Shown here piece after piece: positions 17,165 to 25,732 of a DNA stretch of 53,364 nucleotides. This DNA comes from Aequorivita antarctica. GTDB taxonomy: Bacteria; Bacteroidota; Bacteroidia; Flavobacteriales; Flavobacteriaceae. The stretch covers positions 1-53,364 of the forward strand of contig NZ_VORT01000016.1 in NCBI RefSeq assembly GCF_007997155.1. Direction: 5' to 3'. The position numbers and the translations under genes were made by a program. Position 1 is the first letter of the stretch. Each line of letters starts with the position of its first letter. A model generated the notes under the pieces. That model did no database searches. It saw only the letters and a program-made list of their open reading frames with translations, and was not told the origin of the DNA.

Positions 17165-18943
17165 ATGAAAAAATACATCATTTATATCGCAATTTTAGCC
17201 GTAGGATTAGTCATGGGCTATGTCTTTTTTGGGACTTCTTCAGAAAGTTCAGACAGCAACAAAACAGAAAAAGCTGAAGCCAAGACCCAAATGTGGACCT
17301 GCTCTATGCACCCACAAATTATGCAACCCGAACCAGGCGATTGTCCCATTTGTGGGATGGATTTAATTCCTGCGGAATCAGGTGCGGATGGCCTTGCAGT
17401 GAACGAGATTAAAATGACAGAAAACGCCATGGCATTGGCAAACATCCAAACTACTATTGTGGGAAATGCGTCGGGAACGGATGAAAACACAATGTTACTT
17501 TCTGGAAAGATAATGGCCAATGAAGAAGCCAACGCCGTTCAGGCAAGTTATTTTGAAGGCCGTATTGAAAAACTGAACGTCAATTTTACGGGCGAAGAAG
17601 TCCGAAAAGGGCAATTATTAGCCACTATTTATGCCCCCAACCTTGTTGCTGCACAACAAGAACTTATAACCGCAACTTCTATGAAAGCTTCGCAACCCGC
17701 TCTTTATAATGCTGTTCGCAACAAGTTAAAACTTTGGAAACTATCAGAAAGTCAAATCAATCAAATAGAGACATCGGGAAAAGTACGTGAGAATTTCCCC
17801 ATTTACGCAACGGTTTCAGGTACGGTTTCCCAAAAAATGGCAGAGGAAGGCGATTATGTTAAACAAGGACAACCCATTGTAAAAGTGAGCAATCTGAGTA
17901 CCGTATGGGCAATGTTTGACGCTTATGAAAATCAAATTTCACAGCTAAAGGAAGGCCAAAAAATAACAGTTACCACCAATGCCTATCCCAACAAAGAATT
18001 TGAAGCGACGGTATCTTTTATAGACCCAGTCTTGAATACCAAATCCAGAACCGTTTCAGTGAGGACAACCTTGAACAATAAAGAAGATATATTGAAACCG
18101 GGAATGTTCGTTACCGCAAAAGTACAGATGTCCAAAGGCAATGCAGCCCAAGCAAAGATAACCGTTCCCGCCACTGCGGTTTTATGGACAGGAAGCAGGT
18201 CCTTGGTGTATGTAAAAACAAATCCCAACGAGCCTGTTTTTGAAATGCGTAAAGTAACCTTGGGCACTAAAAATGGCGATGTTTATAACATTGTTGATGG
18301 ACTAAGAAATGGAGAAGAAGTGGTAACCAATGGCACCTTTACGGTTGATGCCGCTGCCCAGTTACAAGGTAAAAAAAGCATGATGAATACCGAAGGAGGC
18401 AAAACAACGACCGGCCATGAAGGACATGTAGGTATGGGAAATACAACCAAGATAGAAACGTCAGACCACATTGCGCATAACCAAAGATTGGAAACCGCTG
18501 CAAAATTCCAAACACAGCTCAAAGGTATTTTTGGCGCTTACATCGTCTTAGAAGATGCCTTGGTAAAGGACAATGCTGAATCTGCCAAGGAAGGCGCAAA
18601 CGATTTGCTTAAGAGAATTTCAGAGGTTGATATGAAGCTCTTAAAAGATCAAAATGCACATAATCACTGGATGCAATTGGATAAAGAACTAAAAGAAGCA
18701 GCTACTTCAATATCCAAAACATCAGACATTAAAAAACAAAGGGAACACTTTGTGCATCTTTCAGCTCATTTAATAAATGCCGTAAAAACCTTTGGCATCA
18801 ACCAAAAAGTCTATGTGGAATTTTGCCCCATGGCAAACAACAATCTGGGCGCGTATTGGTTGAGTAAGGATAAGGAAATACGCAATCCATATTTTGGAGC
18901 CGAAATGCTAGACTGCGGAAGTGTTACCGGTGAAATAGACTAA
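17165..18943 (+). CDS. cusB: CusB-like RND periplasmic adaptor with heavy-metal-binding and DUF3347 domains
   Basis: I chose the ATG at 17165 (MKKYIIYIAILAVGLVMG) because it gives a proper membrane anchor; the frame is open further upstream to 17114. The 592-residue protein has a heavy-metal-binding segment WTCSMHPQIMQPEPGDCPICGMDLIP (about 41-66), a barrel-sandwich/alpha-hairpin adaptor core with TVSGTVSQKMAEEGDYVKQGQ (about 218-238), and a C-terminal DUF3347 domain from about 445 ending FCPMANNNLGAYWLS...FGAEMLDCG. It should link CusA to the TolC-like duct and deliver Cu(I)/Ag(I). It lies 9.6 kb from cusA, an unusual split. Confidence 0.92.
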   Translation: MKKYIIYIAILAVGLVMGYVFFGTSSESSDSNKTEKAEAKTQMWTCSMHPQIMQPEPGDCPICGMDLIPAESGADGLAVNEIKMTENAMALANIQTTIVGNASGTDENTMLLSGKIMANEEANAVQASYFEGRIEKLNVNFTGEEVRKGQLLATIYAPNLVAAQQELITATSMKASQPALYNAVRNKLKLWKLSESQINQIETSGKVRENFPIYATVSGTVSQKMAEEGDYVKQGQPIVKVSNLSTVWAMFDAYENQISQLKEGQKITVTTNAYPNKEFEATVSFIDPVLNTKSRTVSVRTTLNNKEDILKPGMFVTAKVQMSKGNAAQAKITVPATAVLWTGSRSLVYVKTNPNEPVFEMRKVTLGTKNGDVYNIVDGLRNGEEVVTNGTFTVDAAAQLQGKKSMMNTEGGKTTTGHEGHVGMGNTTKIETSDHIAHNQRLETAAKFQTQLKGIFGAYIVLEDALVKDNAESAKEGANDLLKRISEVDMKLLKDQNAHNHWMQLDKELKEAATSISKTSDIKKQREHFVHLSAHLINAVKTFGINQKVYVEFCPMANNNLGAYWLSKDKEIRNPYFGAEMLDCGSVTGEID

Positions 18944-18955
18944 TCTTTTGATGTC

Positions 18956-19090
18956 GGGGCCTCGATACACTTCGACCCTTAGACTGCCCTTCGACTCCGC
19001 TCAGGACAAGCTGCTCAGGGTAAACTTAGCTCAGCACAGGCAAATTTGAAATCGCTGTCGCTTTTTCAAATTCACTCGGTCACCTTTGAG
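18956..19090. repeat. Dispersed intergenic repeat, copy 2
   Basis: The order of blocks is the same as at 2669-2787: CTTCGACTCCGCTCAGGA, TTAGCTCAGCACAGGCAAATTTGAA and ATCGCTGTCGCT. It lies in the spacer between the convergent cusB and acyl-CoA synthetase genes. Confidence 0.75.
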
Positions 19091-19142
19091 ATTAATTTTA
19101 TACAATTACCCTTCCCCAACTACTCACCGCTACCCAAGATAA

Positions 19143-20840
19143 TTAATACTTATCATGATAAAACTCATTAGGGCGTTTTTCCTTTTTGTGTTTGCTGAGT
19201 GCTTCTTCGGCGCGGAGTTCAATTCTTCTTATTTTACCAGAAATCGTTTTGGGCAATTCGTGGGTAAATTCAATAATTCTAGGAATTTTGTAGCGTGCCA
19301 GTTGATTCTCGCAATAATCAAACAGCTCTTGTGCTACTTCAGCCGTAAGTTTAACTTCTGGTGCCAAGATTATAAAGGCTTTAACGGCATTGCTACGCAA
19401 GGCGTGGGGGCTGGCAATTACCGCTGCTTCTAATACTTTTGGGTGCTCTAAGAGTACGCTCTCCACTTCAAAAGGGCCAATCCGAAAATCGGAAGCTTTA
19501 ATAACATCATCATCTCTGCCCACAAACCATAAATAGCCTTCTTCATCTTTATACGCTTTGTCTCCAGTATAATAGAGGCCGTGTTTAAAAACCAACTGAT
19601 GCCTGCCCGTATCATTTAAATATGTTTTAAACAGTCCATTGACGTTTTCTTTATTGTGGGTCAGACAAATATTTCCTTCTTCTAGGGTTTCTAATTGCTG
19701 GCCATCGTCATCGGCTATTACAATATCATAAAGAAAAGTAGGCTTACCCATAGATCCAAATTTAACATTGCTATTGGGTAAGTTGACCACCAAAGCCGTA
19801 GCCTCCGTCTGCCCATAACCATCCCTGATAAGCACCCCTGTGCCTTTTTTCCAAACCTCTATAATTTCAGGATTAAGAGGTTCGCCAGCAGCCACACATT
19901 CCCTAAGCGAAAATGTATAAGCACTCAAATCTTCCTGTATCAACATTCTAAGCGATGTGGGTGGCGAACAAAAGGTATTAACTTTTAAATCTTGTAGTGT
20001 TTGTAATTGTTCTTTCGGATCAAACCGATCTATGTGATAACCAAGTATAGTAGCACCTACATTCCATGGGGCAAAAAAGCTACTCCATGAAAACTTCGCC
20101 CATCCAGGTTGTGAAATATTGTAGTGCAAATCTCCTCGTTTCATACCCACCCATGTGGTGGTTGTAAGGTGTCCCATTGGATAACCATAGTGGGTATGTA
20201 CTACTATTTTAGGCATGCCCGTAGTACCAGAAGTGAAAAAATAGAACAGATCATCATCACTTTGGGTTTTAGCACCCTCCGCCTCAATGGATTCAGAAAG
20301 AATGTTATCTATAGATTCCCACCCTTCGCGAGTGCCTTCTGTAATTATTTTTACTTTTATCTTTTTACCAGTCGTTTTTTCTGCCTTATCAATTTTTTCG
20401 GCATTCGCTTGATCGGCTAAAGCAACTTGGGGAAATACAGATTTAAAACGGAATTCCAAATCGCGCACATCCAAACTCGTGGCAGCGGGAATGATTACTA
20501 TTCCTCCTTTTATACAAGCTAAATAGCTATACCAATTGGGTGGCACCAATGGCAATTGGATAAATATATTATCTCCATATTGCACGTCATGTTTCCGAAT
20601 AAAATTTAAAAACTGATTACTACGCGCAGCGAGTTCGGCAAAAGTATAGGTTTGCTGTTGGTCGTTATATTTCCATATCAAGGCCAAATCATTGGGATGT
20701 TGTTGCACATTAAGCGGCTCAAAAACATCGGTAACCCAGTTAAAATGAGTGGGTTTAATGGGCTTTAATTGATCTAAAATATCAAAGTCCCGCTCCGCTA
20801 TGGCTTGGGCCACGCGGCGGTATATTTCAAGAGTATTCAT
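19143..20840 (-). CDS. AMP-forming acyl-CoA synthetase (medium-chain type)
   Basis: This 565-residue member of the ANL superfamily has the P-loop-like adenylate motif YFFTSGTTGMPKIVVHTH at about residue 201, the GYGQTEAT motif near 343, the YYTGDKAYKDEEGYLWFVGRDDD motif near 410 and the KTISGKIRRIELR hinge/catalytic Lys near 535. It activates a carboxylic acid to an acyl-adenylate and then an acyl-CoA; the domain pattern resembles medium-chain acyl-CoA synthetases, but the substrate cannot be read from sequence. It stands alone and faces the metal island. Confidence 0.85.
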   Translation of the reverse strand: MNTLEIYRRVAQAIAERDFDILDQLKPIKPTHFNWVTDVFEPLNVQQHPNDLALIWKYNDQQQTYTFAELAARSNQFLNFIRKHDVQYGDNIFIQLPLVPPNWYSYLACIKGGIVIIPAATSLDVRDLEFRFKSVFPQVALADQANAEKIDKAEKTTGKKIKVKIITEGTREGWESIDNILSESIEAEGAKTQSDDDLFYFFTSGTTGMPKIVVHTHYGYPMGHLTTTTWVGMKRGDLHYNISQPGWAKFSWSSFFAPWNVGATILGYHIDRFDPKEQLQTLQDLKVNTFCSPPTSLRMLIQEDLSAYTFSLRECVAAGEPLNPEIIEVWKKGTGVLIRDGYGQTEATALVVNLPNSNVKFGSMGKPTFLYDIVIADDDGQQLETLEEGNICLTHNKENVNGLFKTYLNDTGRHQLVFKHGLYYTGDKAYKDEEGYLWFVGRDDDVIKASDFRIGPFEVESVLLEHPKVLEAAVIASPHALRSNAVKAFIILAPEVKLTAEVAQELFDYCENQLARYKIPRIIEFTHELPKTISGKIRRIELRAEEALSKHKKEKRPNEFYHDKY

Positions 20841-20997
20841 AAACAGTCTGATTTTCTTTAAAAGTATAAATATTTGTCAGTTCTGCAATGGGTTTTATGG
20901 GAAGCTTATAGGTTCGGATTTCTTTTTATTTAATGAAAAAATAGTATTGAAAAAAATAAGCAAATGTGACTAAAGTCATATTTCAATTTAAGACCCT

Positions 20998-21013
20998 ATC
21001 GTAAATTTACGAT
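20998..21013. promoter_or_regulatory. Candidate ArsR operator 1 overlapping a promoter -7 element
   Basis: ATCGTAAATTTACGAT is a perfect 16-bp palindrome. The TAAATTTA within it resembles the Bacteroidota -7 element TAnnTTTG, so repressor binding here would block the promoter of the ArsR operon. It shares outer ATCG...CGAT and length with operator 2 at 21516. Confidence 0.65.
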
Positions 21014-21033
21014 GGTAAAATAGGAGATAAAAA

Positions 21034-21150
21034 ATGTCAAAATTTGAAGATGACTATTTAGACAATCATTACATGCACCAAAGTAATTGGTTACGAGCAG
21101 CCTTTAAAAATGAAAAAGGAATAATTTCAAGAATAGTAGGCGATCTATAA
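21034..21150 (+). pseudogene. Short remnant resembling the N-terminus of a VIT1/CCC1 transporter
   Basis: A 38-codon frame starts MSKFEDDYLDNHYMHQSNWL and continues RAAFKNEKGIIS. VIT1/CCC1 family members of Bacteroidota begin with a similar HYIHRSNWLRAA...DGIIS stretch, but the membrane body is absent. It is either a decayed remnant or a small leader-encoded peptide. It sits 20 bp after operator 1 and ahead of arsR, so it would be the first reading frame of the ArsR-controlled transcript. Confidence 0.4.
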
Positions 21151-21191
21151 AAGGAAATTAAAACTCCAAAAGCACAGTAAGGAAAAGAAAT

Positions 21192-21497
21192 ATGAAAAGA
21201 AGCTCAAAACAAATTGAATACACAGAAGATACCGAAGCTTTGGCAAATTTTGCCAAAGCTTTAGGGCATCCAACGCGTATTGTCATTCTAAAACATCTGG
21301 AAAACCAATCGTGTTGTTTTACAGGCGATTTGGTAGATGTACTGCCTTTGGCTCAATCTACAGTTTCTCAGCATCTTAAAGAACTAAAAAGCGCTGGTCT
21401 TATTCAGGGAGAATTAAAACCGCCAAAAATAAAATACTGTATCAATCAAGAAAACTGGAACATTGCAAAAACCTTATTTCAGCAATTTTTTGATTGA
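21192..21497 (+). CDS. ArsR-family metalloregulator
   Basis: This 101-residue winged-helix repressor has ANFAKALGHPTRIVILKHL (about 16-34) and the recognition helix LAQSTVSQHLKELKSAGLIQG (about 56-76), both typical of ArsR/SmtB proteins. A CC pair (NQSCCFTGDL, about 36-45) lies at the start of the DNA-binding unit where ArsR-type proteins carry their metal Cys. It likely represses its own operon through the two ATCG-N8-CGAT palindromes on either side of the gene. Its downstream partners are a redox-active mini-thioredoxin and a permease. Confidence 0.9.
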   Translation: MKRSSKQIEYTEDTEALANFAKALGHPTRIVILKHLENQSCCFTGDLVDVLPLAQSTVSQHLKELKSAGLIQGELKPPKIKYCINQENWNIAKTLFQQFFD

Positions 21498-21515
21498 TAT
21501 TTTTTTAATAATCAT

Positions 21516-21531
21516 ATCGCCTATTGGCGAT
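21516..21531. promoter_or_regulatory. Candidate ArsR operator 2
   Basis: ATCGCCTATTGGCGAT lies between arsR and the thioredoxin-like gene: 6-bp arms around TATT. Its length and its outer ATCG...CGAT match operator 1. It may control an internal promoter for the redox protein and permease. Confidence 0.6.
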
Positions 21532-21548
21532 AAACTAATACAAATAAT

Positions 21549-21785
21549 ATGACTAAAGTTGTTAAAATATTAGGAACAGGTTGTCCAAAATGCAAATCAA
21601 TGACAGGGGTAGTTCAGGATGTCGTGACTGAAAACAATATTGATGCTACTATCGAAAAAGTGGAGGACATAATGGAAATCATGAAGTTCAATGTAATGAC
21701 CACCCCTGCATTGGTAATAGATGACGTGATTACAATAAAAGGTAGAGTGCCATCAAAAGGCGAGGTTTTGACCTTATTAAGTTAA
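21549..21785 (+). CDS. Small thioredoxin-like (mini-redoxin) protein
   Basis: The 78-residue protein has the active-site motif GTGCPKCKSM at about residues 10-19 (CxxC) and the cis-Pro signature MTTPALVIDD at about 50-59. It belongs to the short redox-active disulfide / MTH895-like family, which often sits between an ArsR regulator and a permease in bacteria. It may reduce a metal- or arsenic-binding thiol partner. It ends 18 bp before the permease gene. Confidence 0.88.
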   Translation: MTKVVKILGTGCPKCKSMTGVVQDVVTENNIDATIEKVEDIMEIMKFNVMTTPALVIDDVITIKGRVPSKGEVLTLLS

Positions 21786-21803
21786 TCAGATAAGTAAGCA
21801 AAC

Positions 21804-22778
21804 ATGTTTGATTGGTTACAACACATAGCAGATTGGTTGATTTATTCTGTTTTTGAGATAGGAGCTGATACACAATTAGGCACAGCCCTGAATTTCTTTG
21901 TGTATGACACAATTAAGATTCTCATTCTGCTGTTTTTTATTGTTTTTTTAATGGGAATTGTAAATGCCTATTTTCCTATTGAAAAACTTAAAAATTACCT
22001 CAACAAAAAGAAACTTTACGGTTTAGAATATTTCTTTTCGTCTGTTTTTGGAGCCATTACGCCTTTTTGTTCCTGCTCTTCGGTTCCGTTATTTATTGGC
22101 TTTGTGCAAGGTGGAATTCCGCTGGGCGTAACCTTTTCTTTTTTAATTACTTCGCCTTTAGTTAATGAAGTTGCTGTGGCGATGTTTCTTGGAATGTTTG
22201 GCGTAAAAGTTACTTTAATTTATGCTGTTTCAGGTATTCTATTAGGTACCCTTGGTGGTTGGTTGCTTAGCAAATTCAATCTCGAACCTTTACTCTCAGA
22301 TTGGGTGAAAGAGATTCTTGAAAACAAAATGCAACAAGCTGAATACAAGGAGGAAAAACGAACTTTCAAGCAACGGTTGCCTGAAATTACACGAGGAGCT
22401 TGGGATATTGTTAAAGGCGTTATTATTTATGTGATCATTGGTATTGCTATTGGTGCAACTATGCACGGCTATGTTCCCGAAAACTTTTTTAATCAGTATT
22501 TAGGCGGTGGTGAGTGGTGGACGGTTCCCCTTGCAGTAATTGTTGCCGTACCAATGTATGCCAATGCCGCGGGAATCGTTCCTGTTATTCAAGTTTTTGT
22601 TGCAAAGGGAGTGCCACTTGGAACGGCCATTGCCTTTATGATGGCAACAGTAGGCTTATCCATTCCCGAAGCTACCTTGCTTAAAAAAGTAATGTCCTTA
22701 AAGTTAATGGCCATCTTTTTTGGCATTGTTACTCTCGCGATCATCATTTCAGGATTTATATTCAATTTAATATTATAA
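21804..22778 (+). CDS. Permease of the DUF318/ArsP-like family
   Basis: This 324-residue membrane protein has about eight to ten helices. The family signature is complete: FGAITPFCSCSSVPLFIGFVQGGIPLG (about 80-107) followed by FSFLITSPLVNEVAVAM, and the repeated half with MYANAAGIVPVIQVFVAKGVPLG (about 251-273). Members export trivalent organoarsenicals (ArsP) or other soft metals and their complexes. The substrate is not decidable here, but ArsR control and the Cys motif point to a thiophilic metal or metalloid. Confidence 0.88.
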   Translation: MFDWLQHIADWLIYSVFEIGADTQLGTALNFFVYDTIKILILLFFIVFLMGIVNAYFPIEKLKNYLNKKKLYGLEYFFSSVFGAITPFCSCSSVPLFIGFVQGGIPLGVTFSFLITSPLVNEVAVAMFLGMFGVKVTLIYAVSGILLGTLGGWLLSKFNLEPLLSDWVKEILENKMQQAEYKEEKRTFKQRLPEITRGAWDIVKGVIIYVIIGIAIGATMHGYVPENFFNQYLGGGEWWTVPLAVIVAVPMYANAAGIVPVIQVFVAKGVPLGTAIAFMMATVGLSIPEATLLKKVMSLKLMAIFFGIVTLAIIISGFIFNLIL

Positions 22779-22862
22779 CCAGTATTGTCCGAAAAAAGAA
22801 ACAAGACCGCTTCGCTGCTAGAACCAAGAGCCATCCGATAGCTTTCGGTATGATTCGTAAAG

Positions 22863-22992
22863 CATTGAAGATAAATATTTTGAAATTTATAATCTGATTG
22901 GATATCAATGTGTTAGCAGCAATTTTAAAAATCATAAAATAGAAGCAACACTAAGACATAAATACGGTCGAATAGTATTTGATAAATTTTAA
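22863..22992 (+). pseudogene. Possible 3' remnant of an unidentified gene
   Basis: After a short repeat-like stretch (GAACCAAGAGCCATCC near 22820), a frame without start codon reads SIEDKYFEIYNLIGYQCVSS...RHKYGRIVFDKF and ends in TAA at 22992. It looks coding but has no start and no recognised family. Its stop overlaps the regulatory repeat of the two-component operon. Confidence 0.25.
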
Positions 22993-23006
22993 GCCAATCT
23001 TAAGAA
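22989..23006 (+). promoter_or_regulatory. OmpR-type direct-repeat box 1 (upstream of the response regulator)
   Basis: TTAAGCCAATCTTAAGAA: two TTAAG half-sites 11 bp apart. The -7-like element AACTTTTG at 23037-23044 follows after 30 bp and ends only 4 bp before the ATG at 23049, so the mRNA may be nearly leaderless. The same box precedes three other transcription units (25084, 25643, 26534). Confidence 0.7.
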
Positions 23007-23048
23007 ATACCAAATCTTAGCTTAATTAAAAATTGTAACTTTTGCTCG

Positions 23049-23717
23049 ATGAGAATTTTAATCGTAGAAGATGAACCCGGTATATACAACTTCCTCAAAC
23101 AAGGGTTAGAGGAGGAGTCATATGCGGTAGATATTGCCGAGGAAGGGAAGAAAGGCCTTCAATTGGCCCTTTCGGGGGAATATGATTTGTTGCTATTGGA
23201 TTGGATGGTACCAGGAATGAGCGGAATCGAAATTTGTAGGCAATTCAGAAAGGAATTTAAAGATACCCCTGTCATTTTTTTAACAGCAAAGGACACTGTT
23301 GATGAAACCATCTTTGGGCTCCAAGCCGGTGCTAACGATTATATAAAGAAACCTTTTCATTTTGAAGAGCTTTTAGAACGAATCAAAGTGCAACTACGCC
23401 CTAAATCTGGGGAGCATTCCATTTTTAAACTTGGAAACATAACCCTGAATACTACAACACATCAAGTCCTTAAAGCAGAGGAAGTAATCAGTCTAACGCA
23501 AAAAGAATTTGCGCTTCTGGAATACCTCATGCGCAACAAAGGTATAGTATGCCGAAGATCCCGAATCATTGAAAGTGTTTGGGATATTCACTTTGAATAC
23601 AACACTGGGGTTATTGACGTATATATTAATGCCCTTCGCAAAAAATTAAAACTAGGGGAAGATGAAAACTATATTCAAACCGTTCGTGGAGTTGGCTATG
23701 TAGCAAAAGAAATATGA
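23049..23717 (+). CDS. OmpR-family response regulator (CusR-like)
   Basis: At 222 residues, it has a receiver domain with the acidic pocket (VEDEPG at 5-10), phosphoacceptor Asp in LLLLDWMVPG at about residue 51, Thr/Lys switch FLTAKD at about 81-84, and a winged-helix effector domain (LTQKEFALLEYLMRN, YINALRKKLKLGEDENYIQTVRGVGY). It overlaps the sensor kinase gene by 4 bp. It most likely binds the 11-bp-spaced TTAAG repeats found upstream of itself and of three neighbouring units. Metal response is inferred from family resemblance to CusR/CopR and from context. Confidence 0.92.
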   Translation: MRILIVEDEPGIYNFLKQGLEEESYAVDIAEEGKKGLQLALSGEYDLLLLDWMVPGMSGIEICRQFRKEFKDTPVIFLTAKDTVDETIFGLQAGANDYIKKPFHFEELLERIKVQLRPKSGEHSIFKLGNITLNTTTHQVLKAEEVISLTQKEFALLEYLMRNKGIVCRRSRIIESVWDIHFEYNTGVIDVYINALRKKLKLGEDENYIQTVRGVGYVAKEI

Positions 23718-25087
23718 ACTTAAGTTTTCAAAATAGAATTGCATTATATTATATGATAGCCACTGCCGTGATTATGGCCGTGGCTTTTACAGCTGTTTAT
23801 TTTGTAGTGCAGGAAACGGTTTTTCAAAATCTGGATAACGACCTATCTTTTGAAGCTGAGAAGCATACTGGAGAAATTAAAATTGTAGGAGATAGCATAA
23901 AAATAAAAAATAAAAAGGGATGGGAACAAAGAGAGCATCGGGAAGTTCAAGTAAACCCTGTCTTTATTCAAATACTGAATAAAGAAGGCAACTTTATCGA
24001 CAAATCGCCTAACCTTAAAAATGATGTCCTCATCTTTAACCCACAACAAAACTACGGGGGTCATTTTAACGCAACACTGAATGGTAAAGCCATCAGGCAA
24101 GTACAAGTGCCTATCGAGGAAAATGGCAGAATAAGAGGTTTTATACTTGCTGCAATGTCATTGGAATCATCTAAGATGGTATTACTCAACCTACGGAATG
24201 TTTTGATTGTTTCTTATTTACTTCTTTTAGTGGGATTGTATTTTATCTCAAGATACTTGGCGGGGCGAGGCATCATACCAGTAAAAGTTATAACCGAAAC
24301 AACAAAGCGGATTACACAGAATAATTTGAATGAAAGAGTGGTATTGCCGCAAAACAAAGACGAACTCTATGAATTGTCCTCGGGCATCAACCAATTATTA
24401 CAGCGTATTGAAAACACCCTAGAACGCGAACGGCAATTTACCTCAGACGCTTCCCATGAATTGCGCACCCCCTTATCAACATTAAAAGGCACGCTTGAGG
24501 TATTGATTCGAAAACCAAGGGAGCGGGCGGAATATGAGGAGAAAATCAAATGTAGTCTTAAGGAAATAGACCGAATAACTGACACCTTGGAACAACTTTT
24601 ACTTCTGGCAAGGTTAGATGCTAACTCAAAAACAGTGGACCAATCCATAGTTCCTTTACCCACTTTAATAGACGAAATTCTTTCAAGGCGTAAGAAAAGT
24701 ATATCAGAAAAAAAACTTGTAATAGATTTTCATAAGGGTGCTGCCCTAGTAAGTGTTGTGCCAAAGTATTATTCTAACCTAATATTAGACAACATTATCG
24801 GCAATGCCATAAAATATTCCAAGGAGAATAAGATGCTACACATTGCGATTGTGGAAACTGATTCTAAAATTGTTTGCAAGGTTCAAGATGAAGGGATAGG
24901 TATCAAAAAAGAGGATTTGAACAACTTGTTCAACCACTTTTTCAGGTCGGATGCCCTAAATCATAAAAGCATTTCAGGAAACGGTTTGGGTCTTTCCATA
25001 GCCAAAAAGGCTGCCGATGCCATAAGTGCCGAAATTCACGTAGAAAGTGAATTTGGTGTAGGAACCACTTTCACGATTGAATTTTAA
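23714..25087 (+). CDS. Sensor histidine kinase (CusS-like)
   Basis: The 457-residue kinase has TM1 at about 11-31, a periplasmic sensor loop of some 125 residues, and TM2 at about 157-178. A HAMP linker follows, then the dimerisation/phosphoacceptor box SDASHELRTPLSTLKG with His at about residue 247, an N box (NIIGNAIKYSKEN, about 359-371), a G1 box (DEGIGIKKEDL) and a G2 box (GNGLGLSIAKK). It should phosphorylate the regulator encoded just upstream. The periplasmic loop has no obvious Cys/His/Met metal cluster, so the signal remains open. Confidence 0.92.
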   Translation: MNLSFQNRIALYYMIATAVIMAVAFTAVYFVVQETVFQNLDNDLSFEAEKHTGEIKIVGDSIKIKNKKGWEQREHREVQVNPVFIQILNKEGNFIDKSPNLKNDVLIFNPQQNYGGHFNATLNGKAIRQVQVPIEENGRIRGFILAAMSLESSKMVLLNLRNVLIVSYLLLLVGLYFISRYLAGRGIIPVKVITETTKRITQNNLNERVVLPQNKDELYELSSGINQLLQRIENTLERERQFTSDASHELRTPLSTLKGTLEVLIRKPRERAEYEEKIKCSLKEIDRITDTLEQLLLLARLDANSKTVDQSIVPLPTLIDEILSRRKKSISEKKLVIDFHKGAALVSVVPKYYSNLILDNIIGNAIKYSKENKMLHIAIVETDSKIVCKVQDEGIGIKKEDLNNLFNHFFRSDALNHKSISGNGLGLSIAKKAADAISAEIHVESEFGVGTTFTIEF

Positions 25088-25101
25088 GCAGATCTTAAGA
25101 A
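25084..25101 (+). promoter_or_regulatory. OmpR-type direct-repeat box 2
   Basis: TTAAGCAGATCTTAAGAA overlaps the kinase stop codon. The -7 element TACATTTG (25132-25139) follows after exactly 30 bp, then the DUF2231 gene at 25165. Confidence 0.75.
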
Positions 25102-25164
25102 TTCCTTTAGCCCAGCCTTAGTTTGCGCTGCTACATTTGATGTATAATTCAAAAACACATAAAA

Positions 25165-25632
25165 ATGTTAACAGCACCCCACATTCACGCAATGGTTATC
25201 CACTTTCCGATAGCCTTAATCTTAGTTGGTTTTCTCTCAGAAATCATAGCGCTTATCAGTAAAAAGCCATTTTTCAAGAATGCTGCATTTTATCTCTTGC
25301 TTCTAGGTGCTGTAGGTGCTATAGTAGCCTACGTTAGCGGAAGTTATGCAGGAAGCGGAATGACAGATGGCATACTACAAGAACCCATGGAACTTCACGA
25401 AGAAGCTGCTGTCATAACGTTATGGCTTGCTATTATTACCGCATTATTTCGTGTGGCAATATACTACTTCAAATATGAAAGAACATGGACAAAATGGGTT
25501 GGCATTTTTCTATTTGCTGCTTTAGTAGGTTCGGTTGCCAGAACAGGTTATTTAGGCGGGCAATTGGTTTTTCAACATGGAGCAGGTATTGAATTGACAC
25601 TGCCAGATTTTGGAGATCAATCCACCGACTAA
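25165..25632 (+). CDS. DUF2231-like membrane protein
   Basis: This 155-residue protein with four predicted helices (about 9-31, 37-60, 84-101 and 110-128) starts with the conserved HIHAMVIHFPIALILVGF pattern of DUF2231. The His residues at the first helix could bind haem or metal, but no function is established for the family. It has its own promoter with the shared box 2. A related protein of the same layout is encoded at 26643. Confidence 0.8.
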   Translation: MLTAPHIHAMVIHFPIALILVGFLSEIIALISKKPFFKNAAFYLLLLGAVGAIVAYVSGSYAGSGMTDGILQEPMELHEEAAVITLWLAIITALFRVAIYYFKYERTWTKWVGIFLFAALVGSVARTGYLGGQLVFQHGAGIELTLPDFGDQSTD

Positions 25633-25642
25633 CATCAATTTT

Positions 25643-25660
25643 TTAATCAATTCTTAAGAA
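25643..25660 (+). promoter_or_regulatory. OmpR-type direct-repeat box 3
   Basis: TTAATCAATTCTTAAGAA has the same 11-bp period with a weaker first half. TACATTTA at 25692-25699 lies 31 bp after the box and ahead of the rubrerythrin gene. Confidence 0.7.
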
Positions 25661-25732
25661 ATAATAAAGAAAACCCACAGCTATGTGGCCATACATTTAC
25701 TCAATAATTAATATAATTTAAAAATAAATAAA

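Noticed and set aside
21034-21150. Independent small regulatory RNA at the ArsR promoter
   Set aside because: The stretch reads better as a short frame with transporter similarity; no terminator hairpin follows it.
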